NCBI RefSeq assembly: GCF_026212465.1
Contig: NC_080058.1
Coordinates: forward strand, 347,001-411,000
Origin: Amaranthus tricolor
Taxonomy: Eukaryota; Streptophyta; Magnoliopsida; Caryophyllales; Amaranthaceae
Length of the DNA stretch: 64,000 nt
Direction: 5' to 3'
In this document: positions 24,305 through 36,874 of the stretch, piece after piece
How the letters are laid out: the number at the start of each line of letters is the position of its first letter
How positions within the stretch are numbered: position 1 is the first letter of the stretch
Notes under the pieces: model-generated
Told to the model about the DNA's origin: nothing
What the model saw: the letters and a program-made list of their open reading frames with translations, nothing else
The model's database searches: none
Translations under genes and position numbers: made by a program

Positions 24305-24946
24305 CTTTTTTAAAAAAATTATGAATTTGATTTTTACCTAGCTTTTCACTCCTTGAGCCTACCGTGTACATGTTTCATATATAGCAAGCTAGCCCATAGG
24401 AGTTGATCATTGCCTTACAACTTGTTTCCCTCCAACTAATGCCTTAATATTGCATAGTGCAAATATGGCCACAATGCCCCGATAATATATATAATCATAC
24501 ATTTACATTCAAAGTATCAAATTAAAGCAGGTAATTAATGTTGATGATGATAATAGTGCTATAGTTACTAGCTTGGTATATAGTATTATTGGGTGACTTT
24601 TAATTTGTTATATAATTTTAATGATCATAGCTAGCTTTATACAAGTGTAATATAGCAAATTTTTAAGGAAAATATGGTCATAACAAATGGCTATTTTCAC
24701 AATTTTTCCCATAAAAATTAATATCTAATATTCATATTATATGTATATGCTATTGTGACAAATTTTAAGTTGGACATCATGATAAAGATTATTAATTTGT
24801 GAGAATATTAAGATATTAATGAGGTTTATAATAATAATCAATGATATTTGATTTATTCAAATCTCGTTGTTAAACTTTTGCATACTTAAAATGTTCTGGG
24901 TCTCCAACATAAAAAGCATAGTAGAGACCATATAAACTACATTAAC

Positions 24947-25268
24947 GACCCGTTTGGTAGGTGGTAATAAACGGTGGTAATGAGAATAAAAGTAAGTGTA
25001 ATTTACTAATTTTGGTTGAAAATTTTTTTGACTACCTTAAAGGTCATGCTTGTCCAACTCCATTCATCTCATTTTCTTCATAAAATTCATTTCAATGCAT
25101 TATCATTGGAAGAGGTAGTATTAGATGATAATGAAAATTTGTAAACAAAAAAACTTTTTTGTGATAAAAATTATTTCATCACTATGGGAATGACATGGAA
25201 CTTTAATGAAATTTTACACTATAAATCGTTTTAATTCCCACTATTTAGTACCACTAACCAAACGGACC
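24947..25268. mobile_element. 322-bp MITE, 'GACCCGTTTGGT' ends
   Basis: The left end GACCCGTTTGGTAGGTGGTA and the right end TACCACTAACCAAACGGACC are inverse with few differences. Further inside, GGTAATGAGAATAAA pairs loosely with TTTAATTCCCACTATT. Such GGnCCGTTTGGT ends are frequent in hAT-type MITEs of plants. Confidence 0.75.
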
Positions 25269-25977
25269 AAAATTAGAATAATATAATGATGTGTTTTCAT
25301 AATTAATGTATGACATTAAGGTTGCATATATATCATCAAAATCTCATAAACGGACCTAAATGGGTGTACATTATATAATATTATATTTGCATGTTGTTTA
25401 CAATGATTGAAGTAGGCCATTTTAGTCCATGAGAGCTGAGCTAGGTTTCAGAGTATTAACATGCATGCTTGTGACATAAAATTACTAGTGGCAGCTGAAT
25501 ATATTTTATTGGTTCATAATATTTAAATTTAATCATGCATGCACAATACAGAAACACAGTAAATGGAATATGTCCTCATTCTTTCAGAAATTTAGACACA
25601 TCTGTGATATTCATCATAAGTATGTAGGACCTTAATTCTACCAACATTTTTTATTTTTTTTAAATACTTTTCAGATATTATATTTTTTCCAAAACTTTTA
25701 AAGTTTAGTTATTGTGTGATTCAAAATCAGATTTTCATAATAATTAAGTTCTATCGGATTTAAATTAGAAGATCTAGAAATTATTATTACTATTAAAAAT
25801 CATATCTCAGAAGAAACAAAAACAAAAGTTTAGTTATTTATTAAGTTGGATTTTTATGATACTGCAAATACTACTACTGATTTCATTTAGACTTTGTTTG
25901 TCAATTAATTCTTTTCCATCGGTTTCATATGTTTCATATTGATTATTACACTTTCACTATTTGTGAAATGTTTTTGT

Positions 25978-25980
<3 letters not shown>

Positions 25981-26048
<68 letters not shown>
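25981..26048. repeat. (TA)34 microsatellite
   Basis: An uninterrupted TA run of 68 bases, followed by a short ATG trinucleotide run (ATGATGATGATG). It is prone to cruciform or slippage, so the length may be unreliable. Confidence 0.95.
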
Positions 26049-26053
<5 letters not shown>

Positions 26054-27130
26054 ATGATGATGATATAAGCTCTTATGGTCTATTTCAATTTGCTATATTA
26101 CATTTAAAAAAAAATTCTCACTTGAATTTTTATTATGCTATGTTTGGAGATGATAATTTCATTAAAAATATAAATTTGATTCAATTTTAGTATTTGGCAA
26201 ATAAAAAAGATTCAAATTAGATTTGAGTCAAGTTCATTATTTTTATAAAAGTGGTTAATGACGAGGATTTGAAAATGATTTTTCAAAAATTTTTATTCTC
26301 AAATTCTTCATTAATAATTTTATAATTAAAATTTACAATTTAAAATGAAATACATGTCCTGAAACGCTGCTTTATGTAATTTGTATCTAGACGACTTTAT
26401 GTAAATTGCAAATCAATAAAACTACGTTGAAAATTAAATATATAATTCGGTAATCAATAGTTCCAAACCTCTAGACACTAAAATTCTACAATATACCCCA
26501 TAAAACAATGTTATGTGCAAGTGAAGGAAAAAAGATTGTATATTCTAATATTACATCTATATTTGTTTTCTAGACATTTTACACTTCCTTTATTTTATCA
26601 TCATATTTAATTTTTACGCAATTCAACACGTTGTTTTGATTATATATATGTACATTCAATTAGACATAACTAATAATTATAAAAAGTTATTATCGTGAAC
26701 TATGCAATAACACGTTTCAAATAAAATCCTATTTGAATTTTTATAAATTAACCGCAATATATAAAATAAGCTTGAACGATAAATAATATTAATAATCGTG
26801 ACGTATCAAATATTTTCGAATGAATGGAAATTATTAATATTTGCTTTATTAATTAAACTAAAAATATATGATGAAAATCCAAATGCACGCAACTCGATAC
26901 CTTGCAACAGTGAATTACTCCTTTATGATGACATTCTCTAAAGTCAAAGGATAAAAGTCACACATACAAGCTAGGGTTTTTATCCCACAAATTAAAGGGT
27001 TATTATTATTATTATTAGTAGTATTAGTATCAACTAAAACAAAATTAAATAGGTATAAGTAAACTTAAAAATGTCATGGGACCAAGCATCTAAAAAGATT
27101 AAAACTATTTAAGTGGACCCTACAATTGCC

Positions 27131-27138
27131 AATAAATA
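27131..27138 (+). promoter_or_regulatory. TATA-like box of nicotianamine synthase
   Basis: AATAAATA lies about 146 bases before the start codon and is followed by a CT-rich leader (TTGCTTTCTTTTTTTTT). The position suits a TATA box with a 5' UTR of about 110 bases. Assigned by position only. Confidence 0.35.
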
Positions 27139-27276
27139 ACACCCTTCTCCATGGTCTAATTTCTCCAAGTCCAAAGACTCCTATCAAACAAACAAAAAAC
27201 TATTGTTTCTTGCAACAATTGCTTTCTTTTTTTTTTTCTTCATCCCCATCAAAAGTATCCTCATAGTGTTGACATA

Positions 27277-28260
27277 ATGGTGTGCCAAGAAGAGCCATTG
27301 GTGAACAAAATTAATGAATTGTATGAGAAAATCTCAAGCCTTGAGAGTCTCAAACCTTCACAAGATGTCAACATGTTGTTCACACAACTTGTACATACTT
27401 GTATGCCTCCTAATCCTATTGATGTCACAAAATTATGCAACCAAATCCAAGAAATGAGGTCTAATTTAATTAGACTTTGTGGTGAAGCTGAGGGACTTCT
27501 TGAAAAACATTACTCAACAATTTTAGCCTCATTTGATAATCCGTTACACCATCTTGATATTTTTCCTTATTTTTCCAACTATCTTAAGCTTAGCTTATTG
27601 GAGTACAATATTTTGACCCAAAACTCTATCCATGTGCCCAAACGGGTCGCATTTGTCGGGTCTGGCCCGCTCCCTCTCACATCGATCGTTCTTGCCCTAA
27701 ACCACTTACACGAAACCCAATTTGATAACTATGACATTGATCCGTCCGCTAACGAGATGGCGGCCCGTTTGGTTGAGCCTGATCCGGACTTGTCGTCCCG
27801 AATGAAATTCCACACTAAGGATGTTATGAGTGTGGGAAAAGAAGAACTTGAAGAGTATGATGTTGTTTTCTTAGCTGCCCTTGTTGGTATGAACAAGGAG
27901 GAAAAGATTAAGGTTATACACCATTTAGCTAAGAACATGGCACCCGGTTCAACCCTAATGGTTCGGAGTGCCCATGGGGCTAGAGCTTTTTTGTACCCGG
28001 TTGTAGACCCGGAAAATCTATGTGGGTTTGAGGTCCTTTCGGTTTTTCATCCAACGGATGAGGTGATCAATTCGGTTGTGATTGCAAGGAAAGCCGTTGA
28101 TTTATCTTCTTCCATTTACTCTATTGAATGGGAGCAAAACCATACCCATAACTTTTCTCCTATGAGGTTGCAAAGTTGCAAGTGTTTGGAAATTCAACCA
28201 TTTAACCCTTTAAATCATGGAAATATGATTGGAGAATTAGCTTCTAGTGGTCATCAATAA
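27277..28260 (+). CDS. NAS: Nicotianamine synthase
   Basis: An intronless 327-residue protein (Arabidopsis NAS proteins are about 320). It condenses three S-adenosylmethionine molecules into nicotianamine, the chelator of Fe, Zn, Cu and Ni used in long-distance metal movement. Visible marks: an N-terminal helical part (residues 1-75), the family block DNPLHHLDIFPYFSNYLKLS (87-106), the SAM-binding loop FVGSGPLPLTS (126-136), YDIDPSAN (152-159), VVFLAALVGM (196-205) and VRSAHGARAFLYP (229-241). A LL pair (74-75) and a YSTI motif (79-82) resemble the trafficking motifs described for rice NAS2; their use here is inference. The start is the first ATG of the frame and matches family starts. Members are usually iron-regulated, but I could not find a proven iron-response element. 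There is no neighbour of related function. Confidence 0.96.
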   Translation: MVCQEEPLVNKINELYEKISSLESLKPSQDVNMLFTQLVHTCMPPNPIDVTKLCNQIQEMRSNLIRLCGEAEGLLEKHYSTILASFDNPLHHLDIFPYFSNYLKLSLLEYNILTQNSIHVPKRVAFVGSGPLPLTSIVLALNHLHETQFDNYDIDPSANEMAARLVEPDPDLSSRMKFHTKDVMSVGKEELEEYDVVFLAALVGMNKEEKIKVIHHLAKNMAPGSTLMVRSAHGARAFLYPVVDPENLCGFEVLSVFHPTDEVINSVVIARKAVDLSSSIYSIEWEQNHTHNFSPMRLQSCKCLEIQPFNPLNHGNMIGELASSGHQ

Positions 28261-28361
28261 GCTCTTAATAGTGTAACACAACACACTAGCTAGCTAAATG
28301 AGCTCAATTTAATAAGCTTATTCCTCCATTTGTTGTTCTTGTTGCTGAATTTCTTAGAATA

Positions 28362-28423
28362 TATAATATATCATGGGGCCTTAACCATAAGATTAAATTT
28401 TTGGTTGAGTTGGTTCCTTGACC
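28362..28423 (+). repeat. TRIM LTR fragment in the NAS 3' region
   Basis: GGCCTTAACCATAAGATTAAA followed by TTTGGTTGAGTTGGTTCCTTG matches one LTR of the elements at 2454-2706 and 24011-24304. Only one LTR-like stretch is present about 100 bases after the NAS stop. Confidence 0.5.
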
Positions 28424-28429
28424 GTATTA

Positions 28430-31400
28430 TCACTTTCTTTTCCACCATCTCAAACATATCATTGATTAATCCCCTCTTGTCTTTCTCCTTCAAAAATCTT
28501 CATCAATTTTATGCAAGGAAATTGCATGACCTATTCATAATCGTTTTTGATCCAACCCTAATGTGTTTTTTCCATTCATCATCCTCTTTTGTTTTTACTC
28601 ACTTTTATGTGGTTTAATCGACTTTTAGTGGTATATATTTTTATACATGTATATCACTACTTTTGTTAAGTTTTCTTCATCTATAGGGGAAAAAAGATTT
28701 TCTCTTATTTGATGATCGATTAAAAAAATAAAATTATATGTATCTAATTATTCAGGTCTGAATAATGTCTGATATGAAATTAAAGGTGAAAAAATTATAT
28801 TTTATTAAATCAAAAATTTTAACGGAGAAATTCTATCAGCACATTTATGAAGATGGATCTTAGTTAGGATGTGTTGTTTGAAAATTTTAAATGATTGGAA
28901 GTTATTCTAGTTGTTTATCTTGGAAAAGGTGTTGGTGTTGATCTCATTGTAGGTTGAATCTAATACTCAATAATTGGGATGCAAGATGTGACAATTCTAA
29001 TGAAGAAGACAACAATGAAGCTAAGGTGAAAGGTGAAGTTTTTACCAAATGATATTTCTAGAATTGAAGGATTTTCTTTTGATGTTTTCTAGTCATTTCA
29101 ATTAGATATGAAATTATGTATGTGTGGACTACAAATATTGCATTGCTATTAATGTTGCTACAACTAGAGTTGTATTTGTCACTACAATAAGTAGCACCAT
29201 TTAATTGAATCATGTCAAATCATGTTTACATTTATATATGTATATGTATTATATTATGTTATTACTTCAAATGATTTTATATGTTTTGCCTAATTTGCCA
29301 TGTTTGATTTAATTTGGTGTTACCCTTTCAATTTTAATGTCTCTCTTTAGTTTAAATTATTATTATTATGTATATGTAGTATATGAAGTTTTTACTTTTT
29401 TTAAAGTATTATGTGTTTATTAGTAGTAGCTAATTAATAAATAGATTACCTATAAATACAAAAAGTTACTTTTTACTTACTTTTATACAATTCGATAAAT
29501 AACACACGTCGAGCACACGTCTCATGTGCATCGCATTCCATGTGGGAGTGCCAACAAAAAACATTAATTCTTGTGTGAACGAAGTTGCCTTTTGTTGGAT
29601 TTTAAAAGTTTGAATAAATATATCACAAGTTTTCTTTTGACATCTGAATAGAAGTTTACCAACCATGCTATATTCCGCATGGTATGATAAATCTAGTTTA
29701 GCAATTGAAATTACTCTACGAAAAACGACTCGCTATGGTTCAAAATTTTCCTCAAAGTCATTCGTGACTCCCCAAGGTGCTAAACTCAAGTATGTAAGTC
29801 ATGATCATAAATGTTAAAATTTACAAATATTGTAAATTTGTTATCCTAAAAATGATTTTGGTCCTATAATAAAATTGTAGATAGAGAATTAGGTCTTGTC
29901 TCAATTAGAATAAGTATTATTTTTTCCGACAATGACTTATGACTAGTAAGAATTGACGAGCAAGATGGCAAGTTTCGCACCTTTGATACTATAACATAGC
30001 AATGGTCCTTTTCATCAATTTTCAGTATACTTAGCTCAATTTTGCTTTCAGGAGGTGAACCACAAGAAAAACATTCATTGGAGGAAAACATTCATTTAAA
30101 CATTTGATGGTATTTCATTTAACTTATTGATAGATGTCAGCTAATTTAATAGACTTGTAATGAATTATCGTTTTGATTTACTTATAAGAGTGTCTAAGAA
30201 CAATATTATACATCCATTTAGATCTAAATTATTATAAATATCAAATTTATAATTTTATTAATTGAATTAGTTGACTAGAAAAAAAAAAAAAGGAAAATTG
30301 TGATACTTGCTGAGGAAAGGTAAATGCTCTTCAAATAAGATAAGAATCAATGCTTAAAACAATATATAGTATTTCAATCACGATTATATACGTTTTAAGT
30401 CGTGAGTTGTACATGCTATTTTATATAATTAAAAAATTATTTAAAAAATAAATACTTTTTTTTTTCTTAAGCTTATTTTCTGCATGGACACTTGTCAATC
30501 CCATTCTTGATCATCCTTGAAAATCAGTAATGTTTAGCAATTCTTTGAGATGAGAAAGGATTTTTTTGAGCATGAAAGGAGCAGGAGAATGTAGTTCCCA
30601 ATCCCATATGCACGGTGAAGAAGCAAGAAAAAAAAACGTCCAACTTTTTTTCAAGAAATAATAATAAAATAATTAAAACTAGGTTATCAATCACAATATA
30701 TTTTCGAAAAAAGGAGTGAAAGATAATTTATTAAATTTAATCCAAAATCCAAAATCATGGAAAAGAGTGAATGAAAAAACTCCAAATATGCAATGAAAAT
30801 GAATAAAATAATTATTAACTTATATATATGAGTTGTGACTATCAATTATTTATGTCAATTTCATTAGTATAAATAAAAAGAAAAGGGACAATTATATTTA
30901 GTTTGACATGCACTATTGAAATCAAGAAATTAATGGAAAAACCAAGGACGAATACAAATATTAGTATAAGGTTAGTCGAATATTTATTTTTGTGTGCGTA
31001 TTGAAAATTGAAATTAACTTGACATGTTATTTTTATAAGTTATATTAATTAATTTTTAATTAAATATCTCAGATTATAGTCTAAGCAGGACCAAATTTGA
31101 ATTCTTTCTATCCTCTTCATAATTCATGATAAATATTGACAATGATACCCATAATAAGAAACCAAAATTTGTGGTTCTTTTAGGGGTAAGACAAGAAGAA
31201 AGCTAAGAGAAAAGAATAGCATATGCTTATAAGATCATGCTGAGAGTCCTTTCAAAGTTGCTAATTTAGTGAGACACCCACACCCACACCCACCAATCAA
31301 AATGAGATCATCTATTTTGGATTATATTCTATTATGTTAAGGGCATATATGGTTCTTATGCTTCTATTATTATGTGTTCTTTTGGTTTTTCAAGAGGTAC

Positions 31401-31715
31401 TAAGGTGAATAAATTTATAATGTTAGCCAATTTAGTGAATAATAATGATGCATTTGAAAGATGTAACATCATCATTTTAATGAGTCTAGTTTAAAGGTAG
31501 AGTCTAGGAAGGGAGGAAATGAAGGTAGCCCAATATCCTAGGAGGTCGTGATTGAAGAGAGCCCCTCAACTCGAGAATCGCCTGGCATATGAGATCCATG
31601 CAGAGGAAAAGCCTACAAAAGAAAAAAGAAAACAAAAAAAACAAACAACAAAAAAATACGAACATCACACCATCTACAAATAAATTTAAATAAATAAAAC
31701 TTACTTAAACTGCTT
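28430..31715. other. Gene-free region between NAS and the inverted repeat
   Basis: No gene is supported; open frames here are short and AT-driven. At 31498-31620 is a slightly GC-richer stretch (CCCCTCAACTCGAGAATCG) of unknown nature next to the inverted-repeat end. Confidence 0.45.
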
Positions 31716-31721
31716 TGCAAA

Positions 31722-31859
31722 TTGTTGTATGAGACGGTTTCTACGAGAGACTCATCTTATATAAAAGTTAAATACCCCATCTAATAAATATTATAAGAAT
31801 ATATGTCTTTATTTGAGTTAAACTCTTTGAGAGACAGTCGCTCACGAAAATAACTCTTG
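31722..31859. mobile_element. MITE at the outer end of the left arm
   Basis: TTGTATGAGACGGTTTCTACG to GACAGTCGCTCACGAAAATAA; same family as 12050-12182. The inverted repeat ends only about 6 bp outside it. Confidence 0.65.
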
Positions 31860-32570
31860 TTTTTCTTTTTTTACAAAAGTCATAACAATATGCAAATATC
31901 AAAATTAAGGGTAAGAAGAAAACTAGTAATTTGTTCATTAACTATTTTTATTTCGGATAAACTAGAGAATTTCTACAGATAAAAAACTATTATTAATCTT
32001 TCATGTAGACGGTGAAAACGAACTCTTAGCCCTTAACCACTAGGTTATTCCACAATTCTCAAATTATTCCTATCTTGTAATGGGTGTCGATGGGGCAGAT
32101 CCAGAATTCAGCCCATATAGGAATCAATGAGAATAATCTTCAACCCAAACTAGAAAACACAATCAGAAACTGGGACTAATTTTGGGTTCTAAAAAATTTA
32201 ACACAACTTTTCAATTAAGACGATTTCACCATTAGATCATCTCTATTGAGCTGACCAAATATATATTTACCGTCTTAATGTGATCACTTATATTCGCTTA
32301 TAATTTCAAAGTAAATGGATGCGACAAATGAAAAAGAGACTAATGATTAGACAATTGGCCAATAGCCACAACAACTTGGTTCTAATACAACATTCATTGT
32401 AAAATTATTATAGGAAAATAATGATTAAACTTTAATGTTCACATAGACACAGTAACAAACATCCATTTCATTTTCTTTTGATTCAATGGAAGTATTAGAA
32501 ACCAGAAGAAGTACAATCCCAGAACTTGCAATCCTTGTATGCTATATAGTAAACCATTAAACCTATTCTT

Positions 32571-32886
32571 TCACCAAACCGACTTCCCACATGGGTTCCG
32601 GTGAGGTAGCCGAACTAACCGAGGCCTTTGTTCTCCAATGTATCTGGCTGTGTATGTGCCAAACAAGGTCCCGCTTTCCCTAAGAAAGCCTTCAGTCACT
32701 AAACCTCCAAAAAAATAGCCTCAAAGAAGTCCTATCGGAAAGATACGATTGGCTCAGTGATCCGACTAGCCTTACGACTTCGGATGCCAATTTTGCAGCT
32801 TTCTTTCCTTCTTGTTTTGCAGCATCCTTGGCATATGATCCCAACAAAACTGCTTGGTTCAGAGAATTCACAACCGCTTGACTCAT
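32571..32886 (-). pseudogene. Small frameshifted ORF, left copy
   Basis: Mirror of 41317-41632 and identical in reading. The frame from the ATG at 32886 runs about 57 codons (MSQAVVNSLNQAVLLGSYAK...) into a run of seven T on its strand (32709-32715). After it the protein-like reading continues in another frame (GGLVTEGFLRESGTLFGTY...). It lies about 150 bases downstream of the PPR stop. No family recognised. Confidence 0.5.
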
Positions 32887-33036
32887 TGCTAACTCGACAT
32901 GATAACCATTAACCCCCCTGTACTAAAGAATGAAGAATAATGAAACTTAGAATCTCTGTTTAGTAGCATCTTATACCATCAACTTCCAATAAAACAGTGA
33001 TGATAATAGCATTTGGACAATAATCTGCCAGCCAAA

Positions 33037-34902
33037 TTAACGCACAGAAGATTGGTTATATAGATGTCCATCAATATCAGGAGTAAATCCTTTCTCCATC
33101 ATTTCCTCCTTGATTATTTCATATGTGATCCGATTAGGGACTAAACCTTTCTTGAGCATCTCATTAAGAAGCCTATTTGCTTCTTGCAACTTGCCTTTCT
33201 TACAAAGACCTTTTATTAGCACATTGTATGTCACAACATTAGCTCGTCGACCATTTTTTTCCATTCTCATTCTCATATTCATGGCTTCCCTGAGATTTCC
33301 TTTAGTACAGTAGCCATCAATTAAGGTATTATAGGTCACATGAGTTGGAGTCAAACCAATCTCCAACATTTCATCTAATAGCCTGTTAGCCTTTTTTGTC
33401 TTGCCTATCCGGCAATAAGCACCTAATCTTATGTTATACGTCACAACATCGGGTTGAATCCCAGCATCTTTCATTTTTCCTATCATAGCACCACCCGTTT
33501 CGAAATCATTATTTCTATAAAAGCCACCAATCAAGCAATTATAAGTTGAAACATCAGGAGAAATGTTTCTCTCCAACATTAACTTATGCAAAGAAACAGC
33601 ATCATTCATCATCCCAACCTTGCAATAAGCATCAATCAAAGTATTAAAAGTTACAACATTAGGAGTCAAAGCATTCCCAGCAACATCTTCTAGCAGCTCC
33701 TTAGCTTCCTTAACCATGCCTTTTTTAGCATAGCCATTTATAAGAACATTATATGTCGTAATATCTGGCTTCAAACCTAGAAGAGACATTGAATTTCTCA
33801 TTTCTAAAGCTTCATCAGTTTTCCCTTCACTACAAAGCCCCCTAATTAACGAATTATAAGTAAAGTTACTCGGTTTCAGTCCTTGGTTCTGCATTTCTTT
33901 ATAAACCTTCATTGCAGCCGCTAAGTTCTGATCCTTACAAAACCCGTCAATGAGAGTATTGTAAGTGATCTCATTCGGACTTATGTTCATTGATACCATT
34001 TCTTTCAAAAGAGCATCCGCTTTATACATCTTTCCAACCCTCTCCCTCTTGCAATACCCGTCAATAAGAGTATTATACGTAACAACAGACGGAGATAAAC
34101 CCCATAATTTTATATCCTCTAAAACATCTCCTGCACTTTGCAACTGTCCTACTTTGCAAAACCCATTAATAACAGTGTTAAATGTAATGAGATCAGGCTG
34201 AACTCTTCTCCTAATCATCTCCCTAAATACATGTTCCATAACTTTTATCTTCCCTTCATCAACCAAAGCGTTCAACAACGGATTACACGACAAAGATGAT
34301 AACTTAAACCCATATTGCCAAGCTCGCCTTACCGCCTCAACTGCCAAACCTACCTTCAAATTCTTCACATAAGTCTGAACCAACATATCAACAATCATAG
34401 AATTCACCCCAAATGAGTCACCAAATCTCGAAAGACAGTGGAAAACTTCGAAATTCGAATACTTCCCATTATTCACAACCCCATTCAACAATTTCCTAAT
34501 TTCCCCATATAATTTATCATTAGCTAGCCTATAAAAAACCTTAAAATACACCTCAATATCATGTGAAACCCCACAATCTCTCTCTAACCATTTAAAATAC
34601 TGAACAATCAAAAGTGGGTCCGACTCAAAATCAAATAATTGTTGCAGAATCGTGTTAGGGTTCGTTTCGTTCGAAATTGTTTTCAGTTCCCTCCAATGCT
34701 GCTTAGATATGAGCTCAGAAATTTTTGAAATTGGGATCAAATTTTTTCCTAGGGTTTCATTGATTTGAGTTGAATATGAAGTACAAAACAAATTAACAAA
34801 ATTACAAAGAGATGTAAAGGAATTAATAGGGGTGTTACATCGGCAATAAATGGATTTGGGATATCGACAAAATTGAGAAATTGCGTGAAATTGAGCATTC
34901 AT
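33037..34902 (-). CDS. PPR protein, At1g09820-like, left copy
   Basis: Same 621-residue protein as the right copy (39301-41166), with no residue difference. It is a P-class pentatricopeptide repeat protein, expected to bind RNA in mitochondria or plastids. About a dozen 35-residue repeats fill the C-terminal two thirds; signatures such as VVTYNTLIDGYCK, ITYNTLIDGFCK and TYNVLINGYAKKG are clear. The C-terminus LVPNRITYEIIKEEM...PDIDGHLYN matches the Arabidopsis At1g09820 family. The start is the first ATG (34902); the frame stays open 53 codons upstream without an ATG. Compared with the right copy, 382 bp of 5' flank are missing about 235 bp upstream of the start, so promoter or leader sequence may be lost. 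The copy may therefore be silent or differently expressed (inference). Confidence 0.92.
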   Translation of the reverse strand: MNAQFHAISQFCRYPKSIYCRCNTPINSFTSLCNFVNLFCTSYSTQINETLGKNLIPISKISELISKQHWRELKTISNETNPNTILQQLFDFESDPLLIVQYFKWLERDCGVSHDIEVYFKVFYRLANDKLYGEIRKLLNGVVNNGKYSNFEVFHCLSRFGDSFGVNSMIVDMLVQTYVKNLKVGLAVEAVRRAWQYGFKLSSLSCNPLLNALVDEGKIKVMEHVFREMIRRRVQPDLITFNTVINGFCKVGQLQSAGDVLEDIKLWGLSPSVVTYNTLIDGYCKRERVGKMYKADALLKEMVSMNISPNEITYNTLIDGFCKDQNLAAAMKVYKEMQNQGLKPSNFTYNSLIRGLCSEGKTDEALEMRNSMSLLGLKPDITTYNVLINGYAKKGMVKEAKELLEDVAGNALTPNVVTFNTLIDAYCKVGMMNDAVSLHKLMLERNISPDVSTYNCLIGGFYRNNDFETGGAMIGKMKDAGIQPDVVTYNIRLGAYCRIGKTKKANRLLDEMLEIGLTPTHVTYNTLIDGYCTKGNLREAMNMRMRMEKNGRRANVVTYNVLIKGLCKKGKLQEANRLLNEMLKKGLVPNRITYEIIKEEMMEKGFTPDIDGHLYNQSSVR

Positions 34903-35458
34903 AACTGGAATTTGAGTGGAGATGAAAGAGTATTTACCAGCAATCGATGAAGACTTGAAAATTCTGCAATTCGGCTCTTTTGAAAATTCTATAAAACTGG
35001 GAAATGTCTCTTGATGCCTCTTTGTGCCCCCTATAGGTCTATATTGCCCAAAAGCCTGCAAATCAGAATTGGAACTTTTCAGGGGCTAACACATGCCATG
35101 GGCCCATGGCTCCCTTCCCACTATGTTTGTAATATATCCTTTTAACAAAAACAATAACAATCATCAGGTCATAGTACATTTTGAACATTCGGTAAATTCT
35201 TACCAACTTAACAAATGCATCACTTACATATCAAAAATGCATAAATCTGTTCATATCAAACTTCTTTGACGAACATGTACATTTTACCATAGACCATAGA
35301 GAAACGAATACATCACCCAAAACAGAACTTTAAGGCAACTCAAACTGCTTACTAAAAGAAGAATTAATCATACAACAATGCCAAAGCTTTAATTTGAATA
35401 ATAAGGGGTAAGCTTTAACAGAATTTTAGAAGCAAAAGTGAAAAACTTTAAAAACATA

Positions 35459-35715
35459 CTCCCTCCGTCTACTCTCCCTCATTTTGCTCCCAATACTATT
35501 TTCGTCGAGTTTGTCCCATTACTAGTTATGGATATGACTCCACCTGTAATACGCCACTAAAAGCTACAATTTATTTTTCTTTCCTACATCAAAACCTATA
35601 ATTACCCACTAAAGAACATGATTCCACCTACAATATCCCACTAAAATACCCCGTTTCCCATTTTTCTTAATCATTCTACCATCTCTACTCGAGGAACCTC
35701 AGGGGGACAAAGGAG
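35459..35715. mobile_element. Stowaway-like MITE, left arm
   Basis: TA-CTCCCTCCGTCTACTCTC at the left and ACAAAGGAG-TA at the right are inverse-like ends with TA on both sides, about 257 bp. The same element is mirrored at 38106-38362, and a degraded relative lies at 10570-10760. Confidence 0.7.
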
Positions 35716-36383
35716 TATCTCAAGTCCCATATAATGTGGAACTTGAATTAGCATTACACACAGGGGTGGAACCAAAAAATTATACAAGGGATGTCCACTT
35801 TTTTTATAAAAAATACAATCAAGTGTGTTAAAAAAATTACATTTAATATCGATTGATTAAGGCAATTGTCCACGTCGAGTTTTTATAATCTGAAAATGGG
35901 GCATAATGTCATCATTTGACAAATTAATCACAATCATACATCCTTTAAACTATCAAGTATACAACTTTTAAACTATCTAACTAATCAATCATAATTGTCA
36001 ATTGCTAAATAGGTAATTGGATAAACAAATAAAAAACCCTAATTTTTTTTACATCCCTAATTTTGCCAAAGAACTAATAAGAAAACTAAAAGCCCTAATT
36101 CATCTAAATAGATAAACATAAAAAAGGCCCTGATTTTTAAATAAATAGATAAACTCATAAACATAAAGATTAAAGATAAACAAATAAAAATAGATGATTT
36201 ATTTATTCACCTAAGATATGAAGAGAAGTGAGAATGAGAAGGGCATGGGCTGGGGTGTTGGTGTTGCGGCTGTGTGGCGCCGGTTAGGGTTTTCCGGTTT
36301 GGAACAGGTTGCCGCCTGTGGCCTGCCGGAATTGGAGATCAACGGTTGGAGTACTGTATTGGGAGACGGGAGTGGGACAGATT

Positions 36384-36874
36384 ACCTCCTTTGAAGGTGC
36401 GGTCTGTGACTGTGAGTATGAGAGACAGAGAGAGCGAGAGTGCGAGAAAGAATCACAGAAAACTGAGAGCGAGAGGGAGATAAGTTGAAGCAGAGATGGA
36501 GATCAGAGAGCGAGAGGGAATTGGGAGCCTGGGAGGGAGAAGACGGCTGAGACTCTGGGACTGGGAGTGACGAGTGAGTATTCAAAAGCTTAGGGTTACT
36601 TAATTGTTAATAGAATACTTAGGCAATAGGCAGTAAAGTAATGCAGTAGGACTAGGTATAAAAAAAATTTAAAAAAAAAAAAAAAAAACGGGTCCTCTAG
36701 AACCGCGGGTCCGGGTCTGGGTATTTTTCTCAGATCCGGATCCGGACCCGCGAAATTTAACAGGATCCGGATCCAACCTGGATCCGACGGGTCTATATTT
36801 TTAGGAACCAGATTCGTGAAAACGAATACGGATCCACGGATCCGAATCGGGTCCAGTATCCATTACCATCCCTA
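36384..36874. other. 491-bp stretch present only in the left arm
   Basis: Its first part is a GAGAGAGCGAGAG-rich segment. Its second part (about 36690-36874) carries 'GGATCCGGATCCG' and 'ACCCGCGAAATT' motifs ending in TTACCATCCCTAG, typical of hAT-like non-autonomous elements. The right arm joins ACAGATT directly to GTCGGTG. The ends show only minimal shared bases, so insertion here or deletion there cannot be told apart. Confidence 0.8.

Larger units (their letters stand above)
24305..27120. other. Gene-free region upstream of nicotianamine synthase
   Basis: No gene is supported. It contains a MITE at 24947-25268 and the long TA run at 25981-26048. The last few hundred bases should hold the nicotianamine synthase promoter. 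I see no element I can assign with confidence beyond a TATA-like AATAAATA at 27131. Confidence 0.5.

Noticed and set aside
36274..36483. Short ORF in the left arm near the spacer
   Set aside because: GAGAGA-rich chance ORF crossing the edge of the left-only stretch; broken in the right arm.
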